From Stratiolaelaps scimitus (Eukaryota; Arthropoda; Arachnida; Mesostigmata; Laelapidae), in assembly GCA_019614645.1 (NCBI GenBank), contig JABWDB010000035.1, forward strand, positions 2,852,001 to 2,916,000: a stretch of 64,000 nt of DNA. The letters run 5' to 3'. A program made the position numbers and the translations under genes. Positions 1 through 13,250 of this stretch are shown piece after piece; position 1 is the first letter of the stretch; each line of letters starts with the position of its first letter. Under the pieces are notes generated by a model, which was not told the origin of the DNA, searched no databases, and was given only the letters and a program-made list of their open reading frames with translations.

Positions 1-2882
1 GCTCATGTTTTCCCTTTGCTTTCTAGCCTCGTTTGGTGATACCTGCTACCACCATCTACATGGCGTTGTATGATGGGTACCTACCTGTGTCTGCTCACCG
101 CCGTTCCTTCTCCCCTCTGCAATTCTTGTCCAACCACCACCACCAGATCTCTGCTGACGGCGAGGCGCAAATCCCCAGCCTTCGCGCTGTTCGGAGCTAG
201 GCTAGCTGGCAATCAGCCAGCCAGCCAAGCAAGGCAAAGCAAGCAAGGTAGCGGCTGCTGCTCCAGCAGTGATAGCAGCGTCTCTCCGATAGGAAGGCGA
301 AGGTGCCGGCAGCAAACGGCTGACGACGTATGGATGGTAGACTGGAGACAAGCTGTTACAAGGTGCTGCAAGCTTGATGTAGCTGTCGCTTAACAGCCCC
401 TGGCGCTCCAAGGGGTGGTTTCATTCTGCAATCAGGAGAAGATAGCTGCTATGAACCTGCCACTATACACCAGCCCGCACACAGCGAGAGCGCCAGTAGT
501 GGTAGAATGACGAAAAACAAGAAGAAGACAGCGGCGTCATCCACGACAACGACAACGATCCACTGAGCAACAATTTTCCCCCGTTTCGTACGCACACGTA
601 TATATAGCTACGTGGCTGAGTCGCACGAAGTCGCAGGGAACTTAGCAGGTGTACGGCCGGTAGGTCGGTCCACTGGGCGGTACTACAGTGTTGTTGGGAG
701 TACAAAACAAGCCTGACTCATTGACATAGCCACTATCGCATGCGAACGAATGTCTGGCTGAGGCGAGCGAGAACTCGCAGGAACTCAACCATATGGTGTG
801 AATGGACAACGCCAGATGTTCGATTACGCCATATTGTTACGGCGTCCGTTTGTGAGTATATATGTCTGTGTGTGTGTGTGTGGGTTCTCCCTCGATCGTA
901 ACACACCGTCGTATACATGTATGCTTGCATGTTGTGGTACTAAACGAATAGACGTATGTTCGTTGTTCCGCGACGATGTAGTCCAGCGAGCTCGAGGCAC
1001 CTATCGTAGCGGGGTCCATCGTGTATCACGAGGTGCGGTCGTCCTTCGCCCGGTTGTCCTTCTGATGATGCTGGACCTCCTTTGATACGATGGGTATTAC
1101 TCCCCGTTGCGATTGGACACAACGACAAACCTGCTGCGGACGAAATGCCGGATTGTGGCGGGTACCACCCATCTTGTCAAAGGAGACCCAGCATCATGCG
1201 ACTCGCTCACGGAAAGATATCGAGAATATCGACGACGAGAAGGAAATTGCAAGAGAGAGAGCAGGATCTAGAAGCGACATCAGGACACAAACTGCTGTTA
1301 GCTGTACTGCCTGGGCAATACGTTAAATAGCGCTTCAATACATTGATTTGCTGGATGATTGTGCTTCCCCTCTCTCCTGTCACCGGTAGTTCGAGGAGTG
1401 CATGCTGCGGCGACGGCGGCATGTCCTTGGGTGGATGTCAGCGTCATTCTGTGCCGGTTACATGCAATATACGGTTGAATGGTTCCCTGCAATGACCACT
1501 TCGTTCAGCTCAGTCGACGGTAGGCAGCAGGGTCTTCCTTTTTGCCTCTAACGTGTATCCCCAACCTTCCACTGAGGGCTTGTGGATTACAGTAGATCAG
1601 GCCGCGTTGACTATGCGGTCTGTTGTCCTGCGACACAACCGCCCAGACTGTTCATCTCTTCTCTGCTCTGCGCGTGCTTCGATAAGCCATGGGCTACGCC
1701 GCTTGGGCCCGCCTATCCACCGATTGCTCATGTTGGATTTCAGTCTTCGCATCGCCAGCCTTCATAGTATCGATGAACTACAAGCAAGTGAATCTACATT
1801 TTGTCTTGGGGAGCATGGATGGCTAACAAATCAATCGTACAAGCAAGCAATCGTCAATTGTTTTTCTTGTTATGAACTGTGAACATTGACAACTGAGCCT
1901 GTGCACTATTGCTCTGAAAGGGTACAAAGTTGCGGGGGCCGGCAGTGATACACAGTGATTCAAGTGAAAACATCATCATAGGACGCTGTAACTGAAGAAC
2001 GATTTGATTTATGAGGTTGACCTAAGAAACGAGAAACTCCCACAGATCCTCCAAGTGTCCGTTATACTTCTTCAGGCTGGAGTAAACATGGGCTCTCTGC
2101 TGCCTAGCCTGGCCTGACGCGCAAGCATACAACAATATAGCAGAACGATATGTCGGAGTATATGGCTACGAATGAATACACCGATCAGGCAAGCGGATGA
2201 GACAAAGAGTTGATAATGCGCCCATAAAAAATGATCTGGGCGGGTGCAATTTGCTAATTAGAAGGCGCTGAATGAACTAATTCGCTTGTCCAGTGGGGAA
2301 ATACAGCTACACAATATTACAGCAATCGTCTTCAGAAATGCCAGCGACCAACAGATGTTTGAAACAGAACAGAGCGCTGTATCCGTATCAGTAACGTTAG
2401 CCGCCTTCGACCTCCGCGATGACGGAGGTGATTGGGTCTGGGATTCGCCCGACTCACAACTATGCCGTCCGTGGTTCCCAGTTTCGCGCTGAGAATCAGC
2501 GATTATATCAGTTGATTTGAGCTTCTAATATTAGTTGCCACCGCACACTAACGTTTGACTGTCATGTTACTCGCTGTTATATATATATATATTTTTTTTT
2601 TCGAGCTGACCCTTAGCTGACCATCCCCTATCTGACAGACCTCAGCTCTTAACCTTTTAGGTATTACTATGAAGACCTGTCGGGGCCACCTTTGCTTATT
2701 CTCTTCCTTACTCGTACCTATATATATGTATATATATATATATATATACATATAAATGCCCTGTTCTTCACGTTCGCATCCACGTCACTCGTTACTTCTA
2801 TATTTTTACATCATCAATCCTATCATATCTATGTTTTTTTGTACTTTCTATTTCTAATCCATTTTCTTCTTTTTTCATTTAG
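1..2882. other. Non-coding stretch upstream of first recognised exon
   Basis: I see no convincing exon here. Open frames on both strands are short and lack supporting splice signals or family likeness. The stretch holds a short GT run near 864-883, TA runs near 2578-2592 and 2713-2753, and a reverse-oriented SINE fragment at 2592-2687. Because the exon at 2883 begins with a splice acceptor, this stretch is probably the 3' end of an intron of the coiled-coil gene, or holds exons too short to recognise. Confidence 0.5.
2592..2687 (-). repeat. SINE fragment, 3'-tail family
   Basis: Read on the minus strand this matches the insertion at 55909-56000 over most of its length, including a 29-base identical block (2638-2666). 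It ends in the same small palindrome (AGCTAAGGGTCAGCT) followed by CGAAAAAAAA. The A-run gives its 3' end and orientation. No target-site duplication is visible. It lies about 200 bp upstream of the exon at 2883. Confidence 0.7.
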
Positions 2883-3203
2883 GGCGAACGTATGGCCTAC
2901 GAGGACAAGTTGTCTGCGGTTTGTTTCGAGAAACGACAACTTGAGAGCCACGTGAGGGCGCTCCACGTCAGCTGCGTAGCACGCGGGACCGGCACGGGCA
3001 CCGCTGACAGCTCGTTGGGAGCGGTTGTTCCCTCGGGTAGTCTAGCGGTTGCAGGTATCGTGACAGGTCCACCTTCTGGCCAGGGATTGCCCGCCGTATC
3101 GACCGGATCGGCTGCGGCGCCCACCTCTGCTAGCAGCGCTCATGCGGCGGTCAATTCTAGTCATCTCGGGTCGTTTCATGACTCTCCCAGCATCAACGAT
3201 AAG
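2883..3203 (+). CDS. Exon of coiled-coil gene (first in window)
   Basis: The acceptor is a T-rich tract ending TTTCATTTAG at 2882 and the donor is AAG|GTTTGT at 3204. The frame opens with GERMAYEDK, a charged amphipathic segment, and continues into a Gly/Ser/Thr/Ala-rich disordered linker. GC content is far higher than in the flanking AT-rich sequence, as expected for an exon. Confidence 0.75.
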
Positions 3204-6200
3204 GTTTGTAGGATAGAATGTCGATTGGCGTTTACTGTAATGTCACAGTTTTATGTCGTATACTGAGGACGAACGACTGACGGGCGGAGACCGGGTTATA
3301 CGTGCGGTGTATTGCCAAAAATAAGAGATCTTTGAGGGTGGCTCTCAGGGAATTTACATTAATTGAAGTGAGCTCGACAGATCTCAAGGGATGCTTTCCC
3401 CGGCCTAAAAGGTCTTAATACAAAAAAAACAGCCAAGTAGTAAACATATCTCGATATGAGCTACTGGGTTTCTTCGCTATTAGAACGGATTATTCTGAAA
3501 CTATTCATTTTAATGCTTAAGGTACACTTTTCTTTAGGTATGAAATAATTTCTAACTCGATTGAATAACCCTCTATTGAATTTACCACAAAGAAAAATAT
3601 GTTCCTTCGCAGGGCTGGAGCCTGCACGCACTTCGTGTGGACTGAAATGTGTTAATTATACTCGAGTTTCTGTATATGTACATAGTGACCGTTTATCAGG
3701 AACATTCGTTTGCTGAACCCCAGCAATATCTCAGGAGTTCAAAATATCACAGGCATTTGACCACGATGCCATAATAGAAGAGATATAATGAAGAATTCGA
3801 GAGACAAAAAAAACAACTCTAGTCCTGCTCGTGATTTGTTTGTATGGATGATTTTACGAAACTTGGTGATTAAGTGGCTTTTGAGACGTCGCTTGGGTGT
3901 GCGTTGGCAGTGGCCTTCGGCCGCTTGCCCGACTGAGTGACTCTCTTCCAGCTCTTAGAAGTTTTAAAATTCGTTTTTTTTTCTATTAAAGCTTCTAAAT
4001 TTTTTAAATCTTAGGGAAGAGCACTAAAGGAAACGACTTCGATGCCTCTCCTGCGAATTTGTAAATTTGCTGCGTGTGCTGCGTATTTGTCCTTATTGCA
4101 ACCTCTTTCCGCAGCTCATCTAACTCAACTTGCTTTTTCTGGAAAACTTGGAGATCCGTTTTACAATACTGGACATTTCTTAGCAGAATAAATTTTGTTT
4201 CATTACAGCAAGTGCATACTCTTGAAATGAACGAATGAAATACGACCCATAACGTTTGATGCCATTAATAAACAGACAAAGGTAATCACCGCTTTTGTAC
4301 AAGTGGGTTTAAATGTCAACAAACACGTCCGCCCCTTGATTCTGTTGCCTCTACATGTAAATGATTCCAATGATCTACCTAAATCAGCCGCACAGCTCAC
4401 TGTCAGAGTCGTTAGCTGAATGGATGTCACTCACTCCGACATAGATATTTCTGACAAGCATATGTGCGAGGGCAGACCGATGTGGGAGTATACACAAAGC
4501 TGTGTCCACTAATGTCATTCAAGCATGCATTCACCCTCTGTCCAATTGTCAGAGACCTTCATTTCGAGAGAGGACAAGATGAAAGCGAGAGAGAGAGAGA
4601 GAGAGAGAGCACCAACAGTTTATGCGCATCTGCGAGGACAGCGACTCGGAGAGAATGCTAGCACACGAGCTCGCTTGGGACTGGATCGGATTTCGTCCAC
4701 TGTCCGAAATCTCCGAGCAAACATTGTCTCCAGCATCTAGATGCGATGCTAGGTAGACAGATCAGATGTACGTCTAGCTTACCGAATCTAGCCCTCTCAG
4801 CTTACATGTGACATGCTCCCTCATCAGTGGCAATAGGATGTGGCATAAGGGCTTCTTGTGTTTTCTATTACTTGTAGTCGCAGTAGGTCGATTACGAGGT
4901 TATTGGAGCTGAGAGGCTTCGGTACCTCGGGTAAAACGAAACGCAAAAAATATAGCGAGCAATACGTATATGTTAATGTACAAATCACGTTCAAAATACA
5001 TCAACTCGTACCTATATATTGCCCCTTCGACGACAAATACAACAGCACACACCTTCATCAGTGACGAAGGTGTGTGACTGAACGATCTGACAACGGCATT
5101 ATCGCAGGAAAGTCGTCGTCGTCAAGCCTCAAGGCATGATGTCAATTTGATGCATTCGGGTGCATTCGTTCACTGGTTCGGTTCACAGTTACTTGAGTGG
5201 AAGAATCACAGAAATGTGATGCTAATAATAATAATCATCATATGTTGTCGGTATCTCGACTAGGGTAGTGTTTTGAAAGAAATTTCAAGCGATGAATTAT
5301 GAATGTCGACGCTGCTTATACCACATCATAATAACAGTAACTTTATATATTGTGTGTGTGTTATGTATGCGTTCATGTAGGTGTCTCGTGTTCTCCAAAT
5401 AGAAAATCCTCTGGAGCTGCAGCGACAGCTAATCGAGCATATCATGGACAACGCGGCGCTGATTGACAGACTGCGAAAACTAGAGGCCACGTGGTCGAAG
5501 AGGCATCACGATTGGACAAAGACTGAAGAGGTAGGCTCATTGATGAAGGCATGACCAGATTTCATTATGAAATGATAACTGAACGGATTTATAAAAATGC
5601 ACATATCTTCTTTCCATCCTTTTCAAAATGTGCCACTTTTAGTATATGTATGCCGCTAATCTTAGCAAAACAAACGTACGTTTATGTAACCTATACAAGC
5701 GTGTAACGTATGTATCCGAGTTCGACTGCTTCCATTGAACGAGTCGCCGTTAAACTCCGTCTCTCTGCCAGTTGACTAACACTGTTTCCGGTCACGATGG
5801 TAAGTATTGCCACATCATCTGTTACACAGATACAGTAATCGACGTCAGGGAGATTAATAGCAGTCGTCGTCTAGGGTTTGCATATCTCCACTGAACTCGT
5901 ACTGGGAGTGTATGTCTTAAATACATGCGCAATACAATGGCTACAATGAGGGCAGGTGTTTGACAATTGCATGAGGTGTACGTAGAATTTTTTCTAAACG
6001 TGTTTGTTGTGTTTTCTATGTCTCTGTTTGTTTCTACTCGTGTATTTCTCTCTCTCTCTCTGCTATATATATCGGCATTGTTGTCGTTGTCCATTACAGG
6101 CGCTGCAGTCACATGTGGATGATTTAATGGGTGAACGAGACGAGTGCATATCCGCGCTCCGGAAGAACCAAGTCGACCTAAGAAGGCTTCGCTCGAGGCT

Positions 6201-6702
6201 CACGTTTCTCGAGAGCGCCATCCACAAGTTTGATGGCGGCCCAACCCATGGGACCCATGACGCCCGGGAGGCCCTCGATCAGATCGACGAGATGGAGGCC
6301 GCCCTGCCGCTCCCTCCGTGGATGCAGAGTTCGTCACCCCGCCTCGTGCAGAGCTACCATAACAATCTCGCGATTGGACTCGGCGAACGGAAAAGTCCAC
6401 ATCATTCATTGCCTCCGCGCGTCGGCGTTAACCAGGCAGCCAATGCTCATCTGTTTCGTAACGAAGGCCCAGCTTCGTTGTTAAGCGATCAATGGCGCCG
6501 ACCCGGGGCCAACTCACCCCAGGACCTGATGTCGGTTCACGACGACCTGACGTCACACATCGATCAGATCTGCTCCGAGTTTGATCCGCTTAGCGGGAAG
6601 GAGGGTCAAGCGGCTCGGGGAGGAGCGACGGGTCATGATTACGATTCATTAGATTTGTCGATGCCTCTACAACCCACGAAGTTGCATAGCGCGTTGACTT
6701 AG
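2883..6702 (+). CDS. Coiled-coil protein, 3' three exons (partial gene)
   Basis: Three exons join without a frame break: 2883-3203 (107 codons), 5381-5530 (50 codons) and 6100-6702 (200 codons plus TAG stop). All junctions are phase 0 with AG acceptors and GT donors. The 357 visible residues start with a charged helical segment (around GERMAYEDKLSAV), then a low-complexity Gly/Ser/Ala/Thr linker of about 70 residues. A long heptad-like coiled coil follows, from exon 2 into exon 3 (ending near LRRLRSRLTFLESAIH). A Pro/Ser-rich tail with acidic patches ends in KLHSALT. This looks like a scaffold or cytoskeletal adaptor, but I do not recognise the family. An MCC (colorectal mutant cancer protein)-type coiled-coil protein crossed my mind and I cannot support it. 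The first exon opens with an acceptor, so the start codon is probably upstream, although an in-frame ATG occurs at 2892. Confidence 0.75.
3204..5380 (+). other. Intron of coiled-coil gene
   Basis: This is an AT-rich intron of 2177 bp between GT (3204) and AG (5380). It contains a GA microsatellite near 4587-4609, several poly-T runs and a small GC-rich hairpin near 3910-3930 (TGGCC TTC GGCCG). I see no internal exon. Confidence 0.65.
4587..4609. repeat. GA microsatellite
   Basis: Near-perfect GA dinucleotide run inside an intron. Confidence 0.9.
5381..5530 (+). CDS. Exon of coiled-coil gene (second in window)
   Basis: A 150-nt exon with acceptor CATGTAG|GTG and donor GAG|GTAGGC, phase 0 on both sides. 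It encodes 50 residues rich in Leu, Glu, Arg and Lys with heptad spacing (for example NPLELQRQLIEHIMD), consistent with a parallel coiled coil continuing into the next exon. Confidence 0.8.
5531..6099 (+). other. Intron of coiled-coil gene
   Basis: A 569-bp intron with donor GTAGGC and acceptor TCCATTACAG. A pyrimidine-rich stretch with a CT run (6047-6061) precedes the acceptor. No other feature is seen. Confidence 0.7.
6100..6702 (+). CDS. Terminal exon of coiled-coil gene
   Basis: The exon begins after CCATTACAG and runs 200 codons to TAG at 6700. Its first 45 residues finish the coiled coil (ALQSHVDDLMGERDECISAL and onward). The remainder is Pro/Ser/Gln/His-rich with an acidic helix (QIDEMEAALPLPPW) and a DDLTSHIDQICSEFDPL segment that could be a short binding helix. 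The sequence is GC-rich with few stops and is clearly coding. Confidence 0.82.
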   Translation, partial: ALQSHVDDLMGERDECISALRKNQVDLRRLRSRLTFLESAIHKFDGGPTHGTHDAREALDQIDEMEAALPLPPWMQSSSPRLVQSYHNNLAIGLGERKSPHHSLPPRVGVNQAANAHLFRNEGPASLLSDQWRRPGANSPQDLMSVHDDLTSHIDQICSEFDPLSGKEGQAARGGATGHDYDSLDLSMPLQPTKLHSALT

Positions 6703-7463
6703 TTACATTTCGTGTATTTCGTTGAATTTCGACTTCAAAACAGTCGATTATTACTATTATTATTATTATTACTATAGTTATTTAGTACCAGTGAGGAAAG
6801 ACAGTGACAATGAGACGAGAAGCTTATCAACGCCGTTTGAGGATAGCTAGGTAGAAAACCTCAATCCAATCATCGTGTACACCGTATCTACATACATGGT
6901 GATATTGAATCGCTAATATAGTAACTGAATCCTGTAAAAAGTATAGCCGACCATCCCGCGACAAAAAAGATAAACGATCCCGTGTTGAATATCGCTTTTC
7001 GATGATCATCGACTGATCCCTCTTTCGGATCTGCAGCCGTACATTATTTAGCGCTTCGTTTTCGAATCCAAAAACACGGTCGTAAAATGATAACTAGCGG
7101 CCACTCGAGCATCAGTGGCGGCAGCAGCGTCTTTGTCAGGAGAATGCTAGATCCTGCTTTGTAGGATCATAAACTCGTGATGATGGATGCGGAACAAAAA
7201 AAACAAGCAACCCTATGACGAGTTACGTCCGAGCTGAAACTATCTACCTTTACCGATGTCGGAGTCTAGATACACTGCTGATGAGATGATGGGCGGATTC
7301 GCAGCATCACTCATCGTCGGACTAGAAATGATAAGGCGCAGTTCATGTGCTATGTGAAAACTGACTAACGCAAATATACGCTACCTGGGTAAAGCGTGTC
7401 ATAACTGTATTCTATTAATTAATATATTAACAACAGCTTTTGAGCCAAATCATCTCCCACAAA

Positions 7464-7465
7464 CA

Positions 7466-7511
<46 letters not shown>
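7464..7511. repeat. AC microsatellite
   Basis: About 24 near-perfect AC units. Confidence 0.95.
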
Positions 7512-7513
<2 letters not shown>

Positions 7514-8482
7514 ACTACAGATATCCAAACGAAAATCGCGATTGACCGATCAAACGGAATAGAAATTATAAAATACGATAAGTAACTCGAAAGGCAGAGG
7601 GAGAACGGGTGACATGGGCGTACCCCATATATATATGGTGCATACGCGTTCTCGGACGCGAGCAGAGGCGGGTCCACTGACGAGAAGAGCGAATCCAATT
7701 GTATGTGCTTGTCATCCAAGTGATTCAATATCGAACATGACGTTGTTATCGACTTCAAGCCGACCGCAAGGTATAGATGGGGGGAGGACGTATTTCTCAA
7801 TATTGAAAGCAGCGAGTGCTATGTAGCACCGTGAGAATAGGTCATGATTACGGGCGACCAAAAAAAAAATCAACACAACATCAGCAACAACAATCACCAC
7901 AACAGAACACAAGGAGAACTTTTCAATCGACAATATCTTGTATGACACACTCACACCCATACCTGCCTTCATCGTGAACAAGTGCGACGACTCTTCGATT
8001 TTGCGAGAGATAGACGCTCGCGCTCGAGTTGAGCAAGCAAGCCTATAAAACAATCCTGTTGTTGAATAATGAACAATGTTGTGCTTCGGGTGTAGAGGAG
8101 ACTGGCTGATAATTCACCAGTGAATAGAGGAGTTCGGCTGATATAAAACACAAAAAAGCGCTTGGCTTGGTTGAAGAAAGAGACCAGCCAATCGTGAAGT
8201 GACCACTACGCCGGACGATATAGCAGACCATGAGACCAATCTGTGGTGATCATTGTGTAGCTTTCAGCATCATGTTATTTATGTTAATTAATTAATGTAT
8301 ATTTGTTACTAGGGCCTCCGGTGGCGCCGCGAACGCCTCTGTGCCCGGGTCTGTGAGATTGCTTGTCACACACTGCTTCTTCCAATGCGGTTGGGCGTAG
8401 TTAGTGACCGAGGAGGCTGTGAGGCAATATATGATTGGTTGTTGTACTGTATCCATGTCGTTCGTCGGAGTTTTCCGCTGTT

Positions 8483-8520
8483 ATTATTTTTATTTTTATT
8501 ATTATTATTATTATTATTTT
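8483..8520. repeat. ATT trinucleotide repeat
   Basis: Imperfect then perfect TTA/ATT units, followed by an AGT-rich stretch to about 8590. Confidence 0.85.
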
Positions 8521-9031
8521 ACTACGATGACGGCAACGACTAACAGTAGTAGCACTAGTAGTAGCAGTAATAGGAGCAGTAGTAGCGATTATAGAATTCA
8601 AATGACTACAACTATATTCTGATTTGTCTTAGATACAGGCAGCGACATCAATTTACGGTGTTGTGGCTTTCTTTTTTTTTTGTTGTTGTTGTTGTTTGTT
8701 ATGATGATACCTCGCGACGGCATGGGTCTATTCTAGCGTTGTGAGTCCCCCGATCGCTGGTTAACATCCCACATACTCTGATGTTCTCTCAGATATATAT
8801 ATATATGTACACGCAAACTGTAAGGTATACACTTAACTTTGCACAAGACAGGGATACTGAAGCAGAGGCGCAGAAACACGGCCAAGCACAAGAAGATCCC
8901 CTCACATCTCTTAGTGTCACACATTCCATTGACTGAACACACTGCGGACGTAACTAGAAGCGCGCCCGCGTCTGCGCTGTGCGCTGCTTAGGCTTCGGAC
9001 GGTTTAATTTCGAACTAATCTTCCCTTTCTT

Positions 9032-9053
9032 ATATATATATATATATATATAG
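9032..9053. repeat. TA microsatellite
   Basis: About 11 TA units. Confidence 0.9.
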
Positions 9054-9109
9054 TATTTAGGATATTTTGCAAAAAAAAAACCGGTAACAATTGTATGCAG
9101 TTCAGTATC

Positions 9110-9110
9110 C

Positions 9111-9141
<31 letters not shown>
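9110..9141. repeat. ATT microsatellite
   Basis: About ten perfect ATT units. Confidence 0.93.
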
Positions 9142-9633
9142 GGAATTATAAATAAGCATTTCCTGCCAATGAAAATTACAGCTACCAATTCTTACTTCGA
9201 TAAAACGATATATAACTTGCGTTGTTTCGGCCACTCGGCCAGTTCTGAAGTTTGCACATGTCAAGTGATTGATAATTGAAGTGATTTGGATCCACTTTCA
9301 CACAGATTTCCTACATTTCCACGATTCCCACTCTTACCATTATTGTTCGTTCTTTCCTTGTTCTCAGGGGATGGGGTGAGGGAAAGCCGTCAGAAACGCT
9401 GTTTTTCAGAGTTTGGCCCATAACACGACCACAGATTTCGATGGTATTATTGACCTTGGACTTTCGAGGTCGCCAAAGCAGTTAAAGGTATACGACATTA
9501 TCCACGGGCACGTGAGAATGACCAAGAACCAAACAGCAGGACAGACATTTTCACGAGATAAAACAGTAGAAAATAATATAGATCACGGGTTTCCATGTGT
9601 GTATTCGACACGGCGACACGATACACACACACG

Positions 9634-9639
9634 CATATA

Positions 9640-9704
<65 letters not shown>

Positions 9705-9712
9705 GGAGAGAA
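9634..9712. repeat. Compound TA then GA microsatellite
   Basis: A TA run of about 60 bp with one ACAT interruption passes directly into GAGA repeats. A second GA run follows at 9753-9772. Confidence 0.93.
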
Positions 9713-10028
9713 ATAAAAACGAAAAGCTTAGGTATTTATGTCAAAAATACACAGAGAGAGAGAGAGAGAGAGATATTCGCGCTTTCGAATAGTTGTTGTT
9801 GAGCCCCACCACGGCAGTGATGCGCTCGCTCGTTACTGTGGCGGATTCAGGCTTTGGTTGCAATCGCAATTGTGGATGTGTTATTCAAACGGACAATGAT
9901 GAAGCGTCGAGATTTATCCGCCAGCTGTACGGAGAGAGAGAAAAATCGCTATGCGATGATATATTTAGACGTTTATTACTAAATGAGGTGATGACGATGA
10001 AGAAATATAAGGACTGACTATTACAATT

Positions 10029-10060
10029 ATTATTTTGATTATTATTATTATTATTATTAC
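10029..10060. repeat. ATT microsatellite
   Basis: Imperfect then perfect TTA units. Confidence 0.85.
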
Positions 10061-13000
10061 ACTAGAGACAAATGACGTGGACGGTGAGGAATAATCGGTG
10101 AAACGAGCGAGATTCAGAGGGGTCTCGGCTAGAAAGATGACGGCGCAAGGACACCTTGGTGACAATGCGGATCATGCTGTTATATATGATCCAGACCATT
10201 GATGATGATGATACGAAGAAATATATTGACAATGAAAAACACGATATCACGTTGATGGATAGGGGTGCGGTGCTGTGTGTGTGCTTGTGATTCGAGAATC
10301 GAATACGCGCATGCATCGAACAGACTCGAGATATGGCAATCATGCGAGGACGTCTCGAGAGAAGTTAAGGTAATAATAAAGAACAATTAATGCTAATTAT
10401 TATAATAAGTAATAATACGGGAAAAGAGATGTGCGGTCAGAAGATGAAAGAATGATTGATTGAGCTAACAGATTGATGACAGTACTTTGATCGTGCCCTG
10501 CGCTGCGTCGCCGGCTTGTGTACATACTGATGGTAATGATAATAATAATAATAATGATACTATGAAGAAAAGAATAAAAATTCAATGTACTGATAATGAC
10601 GGTGAAATGAATTAAGTGAATCAGCGATATGTCCGAAGATCACCAAATAAAGAGTCACTATTTTAGTGTTCGTAAGTATGGCGTCGTGTCTTTCTTGCTT
10701 GTTATCGGTGTTGGTTCATTTGCGTCGGGTCGGTAAACTGTAGAGGTTATGTTCGTCACATCAATGTTGAATGAATTATCCAATAGTTCAATAATAATTA
10801 TAATAATACCATATATTCGATTAAATGAATTTATCTAAACCTGTCATTAAGTTACCACAAGCAGTTGAATTGTGCTTACCCGCCCGCCAGTTATCATTGG
10901 TGTCACCATGATGATCAACAGCTCAGAAGATATGTATATATATAGATATGTATATATATATAAGATATATATAGAAGAAATAGAAGTCATGTACAGGCCA
11001 CAGACTTGCTTTCTAAGAGGATGTTTCAGATAACTGCAGTTCAAAATGGGTCTTGACGTGGTCCCGCGAAAGGGGTGGGGGGGGGTTCTAACCACCCCAC
11101 AATCCCAGTCTTCATAATTAGCCACGTGGTGATGGCTCAATTACGTAACATGTAGACGTAACATGCTACTTGAGCAATTATCTAAAATTTTGTGGAGCCA
11201 ATGAACTGGAGGTGATTCTATAGGACACACATTGAGCTTTTTGAAATTTCACCTCAAATCGCACGAAAACAACTGTCACAGATCGGCATTATGCCATTGT
11301 CCATAGCTGCATCTCTGAGTGGAATGGGAAAAACATGCCTTAGTACGGTATTCAGAATCATCGAGTGGACGTGCCACGGCTGGATCTGCGCCGAAGTAAA
11401 AAAAAATCCAATTTGTGCAATGAACAAGCAGTCTTCATTTTAGCGACTGGTGGCCAACGAATTGCGGCCCTGAAGAAGCTGCCCTTTACCGAACACGCTT
11501 CTGTCCCACAGGTGCTGTTGACTTTTTGGCCTCGGGCGGGTGGAAATCTAGATGCAATCATACAGTGTAAGCCTGACTTAACCTGAGTTGTTAACCCAAA
11601 ACCGACAAGAGGCAGGCCAGGATACTGCCGGGGTCCCGTCGACAGCTTCACTGTGCCGAACATCTAATGGCGGTGAGTCCCGGCGGCGGCCTTTCCGGTA
11701 GGATCGCTCGTAATCGCAGTTCAGAACAATAAAAGATATGCCTTTTATTTTTCTTTCAGATAACAACAGCCTATTATTATCCTTGTATTTGTTTGCTATA
11801 GAGGTCAGCTAGAGTCCGCAGCCTTCAAGGATTATTGCGCCGTTCAGTTATAAAGCAAAGCAGTACACGCACAAGTTCGGGTCGGCATGAAGGGTCATGA
11901 GGATTTCTTCATTTTTATGAAAATCACAAACGCAAGTAACGTTCGTTCCAGATAACGGTAGTCAACGATGAGTGAAGCTCTTTCTCCAGCACCGAGTCGC
12001 ATATGATCGCTTGTAATCGACATGCAATAATTGAAAAAGGATGGATTCTATCTATTAATACGTAACGGAAATAGCAAAGGGTATCACCACAATTGCTTAT
12101 TATATTTGCCCATTGACAGAATGATTGACGAAATCGGCTATATGGTACATTGTTATCGAACTAGCATCAGCGTTTTTGTCGCTCGCCCTTGCCAATAATG
12201 AATCAGCCAATGGGAGTATACGGCCGTTCGAACTATATGGGCGAGTATCAGCCAGCCTGGATACACGTCCAAGAAAATTGCCTGAACCCCACAGCTCTCG
12301 GGTAGTCATTAGGCTCTTGACAATCGGACATGTAGTAGTTAACTTGTGCTCTGCGTAACCGATTTTGTCTGGCTCCTGCCCGGTCCCGTTGATCTGGCGA
12401 TGACAGCCATCGTCAAGAAGTTTGTACCCCCTGTACTTGCCGCCACGCAGGTTTTACCTTGTCTGAGAAGAACGCTACTACCTTAGCTTAGATCAGTGCA
12501 CTTGATTGATGCACATGCTTTGTTACGAACACCGCCTGCTATTCATTCGGTGGCAATCTAAAACGAGTCGTTTAGAGCGAACCTTTCGTAGCTGCAGCGA
12601 AATTGCCCGAAGAAGCAGGCCCATCGTCTTGTTATGCTCTCACGTAAGCATACGTAATGCGTAGCTCGTGTAACAATCCTCTAAATAAATCTACTGAACG
12701 AACCAAACACTGAACATCTGACCAGCGGCAGAGTCCACACAGTCGAACAGCGGAATTGCCGTTCACGCTGCTCTAGTCAGAAATAGGAGCACTCGATATG
12801 TTATTGCTGTCACGCGCGGTGCATTCAGATACGGCAATCTATTTCCTCCTTCCAGCGCTATACGCGAATCGTGAGATGAGATGTGTTTTATTCATTATGG
12901 ATTAGGGGTGCATTTGGACAATCAAAAGATCCACTCTTGCGCTTCTGTTCCAGCTACTGTACCAGCTGATCAGTGAAAGGTATACTAATACTTCACGTTT

Positions 13001-13130
13001 ACGAAATATACTGTAGAGGATGATAATGTAATCAAGAGGACGCAATTAGGCAAGGAACAATGTATCCTATGTCCGCAAAAGTCGAATTCAATATGGTGCC
13101 ACGTTGATGTGATCGCGAATATGTTTCTTT

Positions 13131-13154
13131 ATATTTATATATATATATTATATG

Positions 13155-13245
<91 letters not shown>

Positions 13246-13250
13246 GTATA
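13131..13250. repeat. TA array with regular TATG interruptions
   Basis: About 120 bp of TA repeats broken by G roughly every 18-28 bp, giving recurring TATGTATA steps. The regular interruptions point to expansion of an already interrupted unit. It lies downstream of the helicase stop codon, probably in or just past the 3' UTR. Confidence 0.9.

Noticed and set aside
9091..9279. Open frames through ATT and TA repeats (Ile/Tyr-rich)
   Set aside because: Translations are homopolymer-like and derive from microsatellites; there is no start context or family likeness. The same applies near 2692-2755, 9413-9792, 13032-13315 and 23121-23435.
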